A stretch of 24,390 nt of DNA from Mageeibacillus sp. UBA5436 (GTDB taxonomy: Bacteria; Bacillota; Clostridia; Saccharofermentanales; DTU023). Numbering within the stretch: position 1 is the first letter of the stretch; each line of letters opens with the position of its first letter. This document shows positions 17,492 through 24,175 of the stretch, in pieces. The translations under genes were made by a program, and so were the position numbers. The stretch spans positions 14,127 through 38,516 of the forward strand of contig DIRM01000047.1 of NCBI GenBank assembly GCA_002427545.1, read 5' to 3'. Under the pieces are notes generated by a model. It saw only the letters and a list, made by a program, of their open reading frames with translations. It did no database searches and was not told where the DNA came from.

Positions 17492-17802
17492 TCTATAAAG
17501 TGTATATAAATATTATACATTGTGCATAATGTTTGTATATTTATTTTGTTTAAATGATATGTAGCAAAAAAGCACATAATCCCATATAATCTTTAACAAC
17601 AATATATATTATTAATTTTTTTAATAATGATGATATAAATAAATTATTTTCACAAATTTACAATTATTTCTGTTTTTACAATTATTTCTGAAAATATAAT
17701 ATAAATAGAATGTTATTGTTTAAATAGCATTAAAAATTATTTAATTTGCTAAGTACTTAGTTTAAAAAATAATAATTAAAATTAATATTGGAGGAAATTA
17801 AG
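17474..17802 (+). promoter_or_regulatory. Long AT-rich leader upstream of hfq with tandem repeat and -10
   Basis: This 329-bp gap holds no gene I can support. It contains an imperfect palindrome at 17512-17530 (ATTATACA with TGCATAAT), a perfect 16-nt direct repeat (TTTACAATTATTTCTG at 17657-17672 and 17675-17690, period 18), a TATAAT at 17695-17700 just after the second copy, and a perfect 12-bp palindrome CTAAGTACTTAG at 17749-17760. A promoter using TATAAT with a poor -35 (TTTTTA, 17673-17678) would place the repeats across and upstream of the polymerase site. The gap is unusually long for miaA-hfq pairs, which suggests hfq has its own control region. Confidence 0.45.
17657..17690 (+). repeat. 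Tandem direct repeat, 16 nt x 2, period 18
   Basis: Two identical copies of TTTACAATTATTTCTG are separated by TT. The period of 18 bp is somewhat under two helical turns. The second copy ends 5 bp before a TATAAT. It may be a regulator-binding site or a simple local duplication. Confidence 0.8.
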
Positions 17803-18108
17803 ATGAACGAGATTAGAGAAAACATTAGTAGTAATCGAAGAATGCAGGATAGTTTCTTAAATTTCTGCCGTAAGGAAGAAATAATTGTTATTCTTGAAAT
17901 GAATAATTCTTCATTAGCTGAAGGCTATATCATTGGGTTTGATCAAGATAGCATTATTTTAGATATAGATGGTAGTCAACATTTATATTTCTTAAATGCC
18001 ATTAGTTGTATCAAACCTCAGAAAGAAGTTAATTACATATTTAACGAAGCTTATCGCTATAAGAAAACACTAAATGGATACTCTAAGTACGCCAATAACT
18101 ATTCCTAG
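17803..18108 (+). CDS. hfq: Divergent Hfq-family RNA-binding protein
   Basis: Hfq is an Sm-like hexameric RNA chaperone. This 101-residue protein aligns with Bacillus Hfq across the fold: MQDSFLNFCRKEE matches the QDxFLN Sm1 start, GFDQDSIIL matches the GFDNFTVLL strand, and NAISCIKPQKEV matches HAISTFAPQKNV. The hallmark Sm2 motif YKH is replaced by Phe-Leu-Asn (LYFLNAIS), and the position of the second loop aromatic (Phe42 in E. coli numbering) is Asp, so binding of U-rich 3' ends on the proximal face is probably altered. A ~30-residue Tyr/Asn/Lys-rich C-terminal tail is added. The ATG at 17803 follows a perfect GGAGG (17790-17794); an in-frame TTG at 17788 overlaps that site and is unlikely. 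Position directly after miaA supports the call. Its last 12 codons plus stop overlap lexA on the opposite strand. Confidence 0.85.
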   Translation: MNEIRENISSNRRMQDSFLNFCRKEEIIVILEMNNSSLAEGYIIGFDQDSIILDIDGSQHLYFLNAISCIKPQKEVNYIFNEAYRYKKTLNGYSKYANNYS

Positions 18109-18708
18109 AATTTTACAATTTTCATCAAAGAAGGGAATAGGTGAATAATTAGCATTTCTAGGTAGTAGATAGGGCCGGCCCTCTATTTCTCCTAATTGTT
18201 TAATAGTTGCTTCCTCATCTATTAAACCGACAATAATTTCGCCTTTTTCCGCTGAATTTGCTTTGTTGACGAATACGATATCATCATTCATAATTGCTGC
18301 ATCTTGCATAGAATCACCTTCGACACGCAAAGCATAAACATCTTCATATTTATTAAAATAATCAGGGATAGGAATATGACCTTGAATATTTTCTGTTGCC
18401 AATATAGGTGTTCCTGCCGTAATTTTGCCAATTAACGGTGCATTTCTAAATTGATGATTAATTTGATTTTCAATTTCAGGTATAACTATGGCACGTCTTT
18501 TGCCATCACTATAAGTAATTCGACCTTCTTGATTCAATTGATTTAAATGATTGTGAACGGTCGAAGTAGATTTTATATCAGCACCATTACAAATATCACG
18601 AACCGACGGAGAATAACCATTTTCTTCAACGTATTTAATTATAAATTGATAAACTTTTTCTCGTGTTTGATGAACATTTGCTTTAGTATATTTGTATTTA
18701 GCTGCCAC
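18070..18708 (-). CDS. lexA: LexA repressor (SOS regulator), GTG start
   Basis: LexA represses SOS genes and inactivates itself by RecA-stimulated cleavage. The 212-residue product has an N-terminal winged helix (residues 1-75; SPSVRDICNGADIKSTSTVHNHLNQL spans the recognition region), the cleavage site Ala98-Gly99 (KITAGTPI), catalytic Ser133 (GDSM) and Lys170 (ATIKQLG). The Ser-Lys spacing of 37 matches E. coli LexA. Translation starts at GTG (18706-18708 on the minus strand), with CGGAG six to seven bases upstream. A canonical LexA operator lies in its own promoter, so it should be autoregulated. The stop codon lies inside the end of hfq, giving a 39-bp convergent overlap. No terminator is visible between the two genes. 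Confidence 0.97.
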   Translation of the reverse strand: MAAKYKYTKANVHQTREKVYQFIIKYVEENGYSPSVRDICNGADIKSTSTVHNHLNQLNQEGRITYSDGKRRAIVIPEIENQINHQFRNAPLIGKITAGTPILATENIQGHIPIPDYFNKYEDVYALRVEGDSMQDAAIMNDDIVFVNKANSAEKGEIIVGLIDEEATIKQLGEIEGRPYLLPRNANYSPIPFFDENCKILGIVIGVLRVSI

Positions 18709-18784
18709 TTTTTTCTCCGATTTCTTGAAATAGTTAAATTGTTCTTATTAATTCAATTTATGCTAAACATCTCTATTTCAATAA

Positions 18785-18813
18785 AATATAACAGAACGAT
18801 TGTTCGCTGTCAA
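18785..18813 (-). promoter_or_regulatory. lexA promoter
   Basis: On the minus strand a perfect -35 TTGACA (18808-18813) and a -10 TATATT (18785-18790) are separated by exactly 17 bp. Transcription should start near 18778, giving a leader of ~70 nt before the GTG. The spacer is almost entirely filled by the LexA operator. Confidence 0.9.
18793..18806 (-). promoter_or_regulatory. LexA operator (SOS box)
   Basis: The minus-strand sequence CGAACAATCGTTCT matches the Gram-positive SOS box CGAAC-N4-GTTCG with one outer mismatch. It occupies the spacer between the -35 and -10 of the lexA promoter, so bound LexA would exclude RNA polymerase. Confidence 0.92.
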
Positions 18814-18825
18814 TAAAACGTCGTA

Positions 18826-18839
18826 AAAACAATCGTTTT
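18826..18839. promoter_or_regulatory. Degenerate second LexA-like box
   Basis: AAAACAATCGTTTT is a palindrome with the same core (AACAATCGTT) as the main operator but A/T in place of the outer CG and the inner G/C. Its centre is 33 bp from the main operator, about three helical turns, so both would lie on the same DNA face. Weak or cooperative LexA binding is possible. Confidence 0.45.
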
Positions 18840-19115
18840 TTGGCTTCTAAACTTATTTATTAATCCAATTATTTATTTATGATTTTTTAAAAACCTGTTC
18901 TTCGCGGGTAGGGTAATAAATATAGAACAAATTACAATAATAATAGAATAACTATAAAAAGCAGGAATTTTAATATAATCCACTGTCTAATAAATAAAAA
19001 TAGACTTTGGAACTTTTTGATAATAAAAGCAAATGCCTGTTTAGATGAATCTATATAAGCCTTACTAGTGTGGATAGAAACTCGTATATCAATGTTGTTT
19101 GAGGAGGAAGTTAAT
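18840..19115. other. Intergenic region between lexA control region and DUF4428 gene
   Basis: I see no supported gene here. A short GC-rich island (ACCTGTTCTTCGCGGGT, near 18893-18909) can form a 5-bp hairpin, and the rest is AT-rich. A possible but weak promoter (TTGATA near 19016 with TTTAGA 17 bp on) precedes the DUF4428 gene. The strong Shine-Dalgarno GAGGAGG at 19101-19107 belongs to that gene. Confidence 0.5.
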
Positions 19116-19844
19116 ATGGGACTATTTGACAAGAAGTACTGTGATATTTGTGGCGGGAAAATTGGATTGTTAGGTAATCGAAAACTAGATGATGGAAATC
19201 TTTGTAAAGAATGCTCAAAGAATCTGTCGCCTTTTTTTAATGAGAGACGACATTCTACAGTTAACGATATCAAAGATCAACTTGATTATCGAGAGGCTAA
19301 TAAAGCCGAAGTGTCAAATTTTCACCCCACAAAAACATTAGGTGCAGGTAGCATGAAGATATTGTTAGATGAAGACGCAGGCAAATTTATTGTCACATCT
19401 TCAAGGAGATGGCAGGATGCAAATCCTGATGTTATGGATTTTTCACAGGTAACAGGTTGTGAAACAGAAATAGATGAAAATAAAAATGAAATTAAACGCA
19501 AGACTACAGATGGTAAAGAAGTAAGTTATACGCCTCCTCGTTACAAATATAGTTACGATTTTTTTGTAAAGATATACGTTAACTCTCCCTGGTTTGATGA
19601 AATTAAATTTAGAGTTAACAGTAGTAGCGATATTGAGCGTAAAGGTTCCGTTGAATACAGAGAAGCAGAAAAAATAGCAAGTGAAATTCGTTCAGCTTTG
19701 ACAAAAGTACGACAAACTGTTCGAGATGATATTGCTGCAGCTAATGCTCCAAAGATAGCACAAAATTGTCCTCTTTGTGGGGCAACTACTATTCCAGACG
19801 AGAATGGCTGTTGTGAATTTTGTGGTGGTGCTTTAAATGTTTAA
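19116..19844 (+). CDS. DUF4428 protein with terminal zinc ribbons
   Basis: This 242-residue protein of unknown function begins with a DUF4428-type zinc-binding module: MGLFDKKYCDICGGKIGLLG with Cys9, Cys12, Cys30 and Cys33. A short helical linker (STVNDIKDQLDYREAN) leads to a central domain of ~130 residues rich in beta strands, possibly PH-like. The C-terminus has a second zinc ribbon (CPLCG near 218-222 and CCEFCGG near 232-238). I chose the ATG at 19116 because GAGGAGG sits 8 nt upstream and the family normally starts MGLFxKKxCxxC; a start 48 bp earlier lacks both. The lipoprotein gene starts 54 bp after its stop, so the two may be co-transcribed. No function is known to me. Confidence 0.88.
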   Translation: MGLFDKKYCDICGGKIGLLGNRKLDDGNLCKECSKNLSPFFNERRHSTVNDIKDQLDYREANKAEVSNFHPTKTLGAGSMKILLDEDAGKFIVTSSRRWQDANPDVMDFSQVTGCETEIDENKNEIKRKTTDGKEVSYTPPRYKYSYDFFVKIYVNSPWFDEIKFRVNSSSDIERKGSVEYREAEKIASEIRSALTKVRQTVRDDIAAANAPKIAQNCPLCGATTIPDENGCCEFCGGALNV

Positions 19845-19898
19845 TTGCTAAGTACTTTTTATACGACAAAATTCAGAAAAAGAAATGGAGAAAAACTT

Positions 19899-21308
19899 AT
19901 GAAAAACAAGTATAAAAACATTGCCATAATTTTAGTTATTATTTTAGCAATGACTTTACTGCCAGGATGCGGCAAAGAAAAAAAAGATGATTCAGTCTTA
20001 GATAATTTACCAAGTATCACACAAACGACTAAAGCTGAGGTTGAGACAACAACTGTACAAACAACAATAGAAGAGACAACCACAGAACCAATTCCAGAAG
20101 TTTCAGATGATATTACCGGTTTTTATACCATGATTTCCATGACTTTAGAGGGAGAAACTTTTACCACAAAGGACTTTGAAGAGATTGGAATGAATTATTA
20201 TATCCGTGCATTTGAAGATCACACAATGGAGATCTATACAGGCGCTATGTTTGAAGCTACCTGGGAAGATGGCGTGATAACTTTTGAAGATGAAGACGGA
20301 GAATTTCATAATGATTATGAAATGAAAGATGATCTTCTCACAATTTATGATTTTGATGAAGATGAAGGCGAAATAATAATGGTATATGAACGCGGCGAAG
20401 AACCAGAAAATTTCGAAGAACTTATTAGTGGTCAAGTTAGTGGTCAAGCTTTTATAGGAGAAGATGGTAGCCAAATGGTTGGCACATATACAATTAATGC
20501 GGAATGGATTCCTTTTGAAGAATCTATAGTAGTCGATGATATTTTTGATGCTTTCTTAGCTGTTTCAGGAGATTCTTACTATGTATTAGTAGACGAAGGA
20601 GTATATGAATATCAATTAGAAAATGATTCTTTTGTTTTAAAAGAAGAGATGGTTCCTACGGATTCAGGATACGAACAGATATGTGTGGATAAAGAAGGTA
20701 CCTTATATGTATCGGGCTTTATGAGGGACTTTGTTGCATTTAAAGATAATACTCAAACTTTTGCTTTTAAAGATTTAGACAAAATTGCAATGCATCCATC
20801 AGGAGAATGGGGAATTTCCTGGTTTTATGGAGCAGATGTTGAAAAAGTGACTATCGGAGACGGTACTATAGAAAAAGAAGAAATGACTTTTTCAGAGCTT
20901 AGTAGTGTAGGAAGTATAGATATCAATGAAAACCATATGTTTGTTAGTGGTTATTCTTCTGAAAATGATCAAGTTGCAATATGCGTATACGATTTAGAGA
21001 ATAATTTAGAATTAATTCTTGGCGACAAAGAATGGAGTGAAGATGACAGTCTTGGTTCCATCACATCAGTTATTGAAACCGCTAATGGTTTTATGGCATT
21101 AGATGGCAATATGCGTGATTTATTCTTCTGGAAAACAGATGGTACTTTCATAGGAACATTATACGCAGAAGATCTTATGGGAACACATTATCCATGGCTT
21201 AGCACCGCTGTATTAATGCCTGATGATAGTATTCTCGTTGGTATGACTCTAGAGCGTGATGATGAAAGTGCAGATGAATTTATTGTTTATCGTATAACAG
21301 GATTCTAA
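19899..21308 (+). CDS. Uncharacterised lipoprotein with Thr-rich linker and propeller-like region
   Basis: A 469-residue secreted lipoprotein. A basic N-terminus, a hydrophobic core and the lipobox LLPGC put the lipidated Cys at residue 24. A Thr/Glu-rich linker (about 38-68) follows, then an ~80-residue acidic beta-rich domain (ITGFYTMISMTLEGE to IIMVYERG) resembling the small lipocalin-like modules found in such lipoproteins. The C-terminal ~300 residues show repeated short strands (for example YYVLVDEGVYEYQL, GTLYVSGFMRDFVAF, HMFVSGYSSENDQ, GFMALDGNMRDLFFW) that suggest a degenerate beta-propeller. The ATG at 19899 follows GGAG by 8 nt. The protein is strikingly acidic. No enzymatic motif was seen, so binding or sensing at the cell surface is more likely than catalysis, but that is inference. 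Confidence 0.85.
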   Translation: MKNKYKNIAIILVIILAMTLLPGCGKEKKDDSVLDNLPSITQTTKAEVETTTVQTTIEETTTEPIPEVSDDITGFYTMISMTLEGETFTTKDFEEIGMNYYIRAFEDHTMEIYTGAMFEATWEDGVITFEDEDGEFHNDYEMKDDLLTIYDFDEDEGEIIMVYERGEEPENFEELISGQVSGQAFIGEDGSQMVGTYTINAEWIPFEESIVVDDIFDAFLAVSGDSYYVLVDEGVYEYQLENDSFVLKEEMVPTDSGYEQICVDKEGTLYVSGFMRDFVAFKDNTQTFAFKDLDKIAMHPSGEWGISWFYGADVEKVTIGDGTIEKEEMTFSELSSVGSIDINENHMFVSGYSSENDQVAICVYDLENNLELILGDKEWSEDDSLGSITSVIETANGFMALDGNMRDLFFWKTDGTFIGTLYAEDLMGTHYPWLSTAVLMPDDSILVGMTLERDDESADEFIVYRITGF

Positions 21309-21318
21309 TGATACGTTA

Positions 21319-21351
21319 TTTACCTTTTAAATTAAAAACTATAAAGGTAAA
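21319..21351 (+). other. AT-rich hairpin after the lipoprotein gene
   Basis: TTTACCTTT (21319-21327) pairs with AAAGGTAAA (21343-21351). On the minus strand it would be followed by TTT, but no T tract follows on the plus strand. The clear terminator lies further on at 21413. Confidence 0.35.
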
Positions 21352-21412
21352 AACAATTTAGTTAAATAATTAATCAATAAAGATTAATTCATAAATAATA
21401 TGTATTTTATTT

Positions 21413-21457
21413 AAAGTGATTAGAGAATTTCATTATGATACTCTAATCACTTTCATT
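21413..21457 (+). terminator. Rho-independent terminator after the DUF4428/lipoprotein pair
   Basis: A 13-bp perfect stem, AAAGTGATTAGAG (21413-21425) with CTCTAATCACTTT (21441-21453), closes a 15-nt loop and runs into TTTCATTTT. It could work for transcripts from both directions. Confidence 0.85.
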
Positions 21458-21562
21458 TTAATTATTAATTGTAGCCTAATTGTATAAGTGAAATTTTAAA
21501 ACTTTTCTTTTAGCCTAGAATTCAATACAATACTAATAGTTAAACAATATTACGAGGTTGTT

Positions 21563-22243
21563 ATGAATTCAAATCAAGATGATCAAAATAGATCTGAAAA
21601 TTTTAATAATCATAATTCATTAGATCATCAATCAGAAAGATCTAATGATTCTTTAAATAATAATTTAGTTGATAATAATAAGAATCAGATTCGATCTATT
21701 AACTTAAATATTAGAAAAGCTGAAATTAATTCTCCAGACGTAAATCCAATCCCTAAAAATGGCAAAAATGAAATAAATAGCAATTTAGGATCCAACCAGA
21801 ATTTTCTAGATGAACAGACCATTGTTAAAGAAAATCCTATTGGATATGGCACTGAGGATTTAAAACAGTATTTAAATAAAAACTCAAATAATCAGATTAA
21901 TGAAATTCCAGAAGGACAAATTAAACCATGGGAAGATGATCGTAGAAATGGTGCTAAAGTTTATGAATTAATTGGATATACAACAGCTGGTAAAATTAAT
22001 CAAAAAAGTGCTAGAGAAAATAATCAATTCTTTATAAAGAAAATTTTAATTGTTGTTTTACTTATTACAATTTTAATTTTAGCGATTGTCATTATTAATC
22101 CAATGAAGGATGAATATGATTGGAAAAGAATCCTTGGAATTAACAGTAAATTTTCAGATGCAAATCAAGAATTATTAGAAAGCAATGATGATTTTAATCT
22201 ACAATCTCAAATCGAAAGCCAAGACAATTCAGAAATTCCTTAA
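21563..22243 (+). CDS. Asn-rich single-pass membrane protein, unknown function
   Basis: I do not recognise this 226-residue protein. Residues 1-125 are low in complexity and rich in Asn, Ser, Gln and Asp, hence probably disordered. A short conserved-looking stretch follows (PWEDDRRNGAKVYELIGYTT, about 122-141), then a single hydrophobic helix at 159-179 (KKILIVVLLITILILAIVII) and a ~45-residue acidic tail. No signal peptide is visible and the helix is preceded by basic residues, which suggests a cytoplasmic N-terminus and an outside C-terminus. ACGAGG precedes the ATG by ~7 nt. It is flanked by terminators on both sides, so it is monocistronic. Confidence 0.8.
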   Translation: MNSNQDDQNRSENFNNHNSLDHQSERSNDSLNNNLVDNNKNQIRSINLNIRKAEINSPDVNPIPKNGKNEINSNLGSNQNFLDEQTIVKENPIGYGTEDLKQYLNKNSNNQINEIPEGQIKPWEDDRRNGAKVYELIGYTTAGKINQKSARENNQFFIKKILIVVLLITILILAIVIINPMKDEYDWKRILGINSKFSDANQELLESNDDFNLQSQIESQDNSEIP

Positions 22244-22297
22244 ATACAATTGTTCAAAAATTACAAATTTAACTAATATAGCAATTTTTCTTACTCT

Positions 22298-22335
22298 CAG
22301 CTTCGCAAAATTATTATTTTGCGAAGTTGGTTTTT
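22298..22335 (+). terminator. Rho-independent terminator after the Asn-rich gene
   Basis: CTTCGCAAAAT (22301-22311) pairs perfectly with ATTTTGCGAAG (22316-22326) around a TATT loop, with three weaker pairs at the base (22298-22300 with 22327-22329), followed by TTTTT at 22331-22335. Confidence 0.9.
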
Positions 22336-22514
22336 ACGGATAAGCTGAAACTTTTTTCTTATGTTCTGCTTCTCTCCTCTTAAAATAGAATTAATATTAT
22401 ATTATTGTTATAATAATAATTAATTTAATACTTTAATTAGAAGGAATTTGATCAATTTAATTAATGTTAATTTTTGTTTTGCATCAATTATTTTTGATTG
22501 ATTATTTGGTAATT

Positions 22515-23510
22515 ATGAGAGATTTTTTATTTATTTTTAGTAATCGTTCTGGACATATCGATTCAAATATTTTGTCTTTAATTAATCAATTTATTGATGA
22601 AAATCCTGATTTTAATATTGAATATCTTGTTACAGAACATTCTAATCATTTAACTGAAAAAATCTTGTCTTTTGTTAAGATTTACCCTAATGCCATGATT
22701 ATTGTAGCTGGTGGAGATGGTAGCTTAAATGAAGCTACTAATGCTTTAGTTAAAGCCAATACTAATGCAGTGCTTTGCCCTATTCCATTTGGAACAGCTA
22801 ATGATTTTTGTAAAATATTATATCAGAAATATAATTTTTCGAATTTTTTATCAGAATTAAAAAATATGAAAATAAAAGATATTGATCTATTAAAGATTAA
22901 TGGCAATTTAAAATTACACGGTACCGGCCCCGATAATGTGAACGCAGATCATAATCAAACAATTGATGAGTCATATGTTTTAAATGTTGCGAGTTTTGGT
23001 GTTGATTCTAAGATTTTACAATCTGCTTTTAGATTTATGGCAAAACACCCTAAATTAGATGGATCTGCATATTATTGGGCAGTTGTTAAACATTTCTTTA
23101 AGCAACCTTTAGAAACCTTTCAAATTCAATTTGAAATAGATGGAGAAATCATGCAGGAAGAAATCCTTTTGTCTGCACTTTGTAATGCCGCTTATTATGG
23201 CAATGGTTTTAACCCTGCTCCAAATTTTGATTTATTTGATGGTAAATTAAATTATGTTATTGCTCCTAAATTATCACATCTTGAATTTGCAATAATAGCT
23301 ATTAAATATATGAAAGGTAAAATTCTTCAAGAAAAACGAGCCATTCATGGTTTCGCTAAAAAAGTCAGAATTAAAAGCCTCAATAATTTACCTATTATAG
23401 GAAATTTTGATGGTACTCTCTTTAAATCAACTGATTTTGAAATATCGGTAGTTGAAAAAGCATTGCCTTTGGCCTTTGTTGGCGATTATGCTCAGCGCTT
23501 ACTTAAATAA
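22515..23510 (+). CDS. Diacylglycerol kinase-like lipid kinase (YegS/BmrU type)
   Basis: A 331-residue member of the diacylglycerol kinase catalytic family. These enzymes phosphorylate lipids such as diacylglycerol, in Gram-positives often recycling it from lipoteichoic acid synthesis. The nucleotide-binding motif GGDGSLNEA (66-74, Gly-Gly-Asp-Gly) and the PFGTANDFCK segment (91-100) are diagnostic. The C-terminal half keeps the beta-sandwich residues NGFNPAPNFDLFDGKLN typical of the YegS/BmrU/Rv2252 group. The exact lipid cannot be told from sequence. I prefer the ATG at 22515, because the family begins with a strand like MRDFLFIFSNRSG; the ATG at 22464 would add 17 hydrophobic residues but has a Shine-Dalgarno-like AGAAGGAA about 17 nt upstream, so the start is uncertain. 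Confidence 0.88.
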   Translation: MRDFLFIFSNRSGHIDSNILSLINQFIDENPDFNIEYLVTEHSNHLTEKILSFVKIYPNAMIIVAGGDGSLNEATNALVKANTNAVLCPIPFGTANDFCKILYQKYNFSNFLSELKNMKIKDIDLLKINGNLKLHGTGPDNVNADHNQTIDESYVLNVASFGVDSKILQSAFRFMAKHPKLDGSAYYWAVVKHFFKQPLETFQIQFEIDGEIMQEEILLSALCNAAYYGNGFNPAPNFDLFDGKLNYVIAPKLSHLEFAIIAIKYMKGKILQEKRAIHGFAKKVRIKSLNNLPIIGNFDGTLFKSTDFEISVVEKALPLAFVGDYAQRLLK

Positions 23511-23524
23511 TTAGAATGGATCAT

Positions 23525-24175
23525 TTATTCTTTATTTAAATCTAATTCTATGCCTGATTTTAAGATATCAATAAAATTATTAACAAAACTAGCCGTAAAA
23601 CCCCATAAAGTATACTTTTCTAAACCTTTTGGTAAACGATAAAAAAGGACTTTTCTTTTTAATACATAAAATGGATATTTTACGCCATTGTTTATGAGAT
23701 GAAATGGAAAATTAGCATTTTGATCAGCCTTTAAAGGCATATCAAAATATTCTGGTTCATGATCGAGAAAATAATTTAATGGCACGGTATATACAGAACT
23801 AACTTCATTTGGATCTAATTGAAATTGTTCAATATTGATATTTTTTAATATTCCAACGAAACAATAAACAACATGATTTTCACTAGCTGAATAATCTATC
23901 TCACCTATAATTTCAATATGTTTGGGTTCAATGCCTAATTCTTCATAAGTTTCTCTTATAACAGCTTCTTCTTTGCTCTCACCTATTTCAATACCACCAC
24001 CAGGGAAAGATGTTTCTCCAGGCTGTCTAATCGTTTTACCTCGTTCTTCAAAGATAATATGCCATTCCCCTTCAATCATGGTTAATAGCAGTAAAACAGC
24101 TGCTTTACGAGGGTTTCCTAATACATCTGCTGAATGGTTTTTAATAATTTTAATTAATTTATCTTCTTTTAACAT
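23525..24175 (-). CDS. Nudix hydrolase, CoA-pyrophosphatase-like
   Basis: A 216-residue Nudix protein. The Nudix box is complete: Gly-x5-Glu-x7-Arg-Glu-x2-Glu-Glu-x-Gly (GGIEIGESKEEAVIRETYEE then LGI). Just before it, ERGKTIRQPGETSFPGG resembles the motif of CoA pyrophosphatases (NudL/YeaB group), which split coenzyme A into 4'-phosphopantetheine and 3',5'-ADP. Residues 20-35 (AAVLLLLTMIEGEWHIIFEERG) are the usual preceding strand. ADP-ribose or another nucleotide as substrate cannot be excluded. It is convergent with the lipid kinase gene, with only 14 bp between the stop codons, and no terminator is visible between them. The Shine-Dalgarno upstream of the ATG is weak. Confidence 0.88.
   Translation of the reverse strand: MLKEDKLIKIIKNHSADVLGNPRKAAVLLLLTMIEGEWHIIFEERGKTIRQPGETSFPGGGIEIGESKEEAVIRETYEELGIEPKHIEIIGEIDYSASENHVVYCFVGILKNINIEQFQLDPNEVSSVYTVPLNYFLDHEPEYFDMPLKADQNANFPFHLINNGVKYPFYVLKRKVLFYRLPKGLEKYTLWGFTASFVNNFIDILKSGIELDLNKE

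Noticed and set aside
18547..18816. Plus-strand open frame over the lexA 5' region and promoter
   Set aside because: It runs antisense to lexA and through its operator, has no Shine-Dalgarno and encodes a Phe/Ile-rich sequence typical of antisense AT-rich frames.
18932..19273. Minus-strand open frame before and into the DUF4428 gene
   Set aside because: It overlaps the zinc module of the real gene, has low-complexity Ser/Leu/Phe content and no ribosome binding site.
17746..19857. 13-nt repeat TTGCTAAGTACTT at 17746-17758 and 19845-19857, considered as att sites or regulator sites bracketing hfq-lexA-DUF4428
   Set aside because: A 13-mer of this AT-rich composition is expected to recur by chance in 24 kb; no integrase is present and the flanks differ.
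20145..20474. Minus-strand open frame inside the lipoprotein gene
   Set aside because: It is a shadow frame of the acidic coding sequence, giving Phe/Ile/His-rich translation without start signals.
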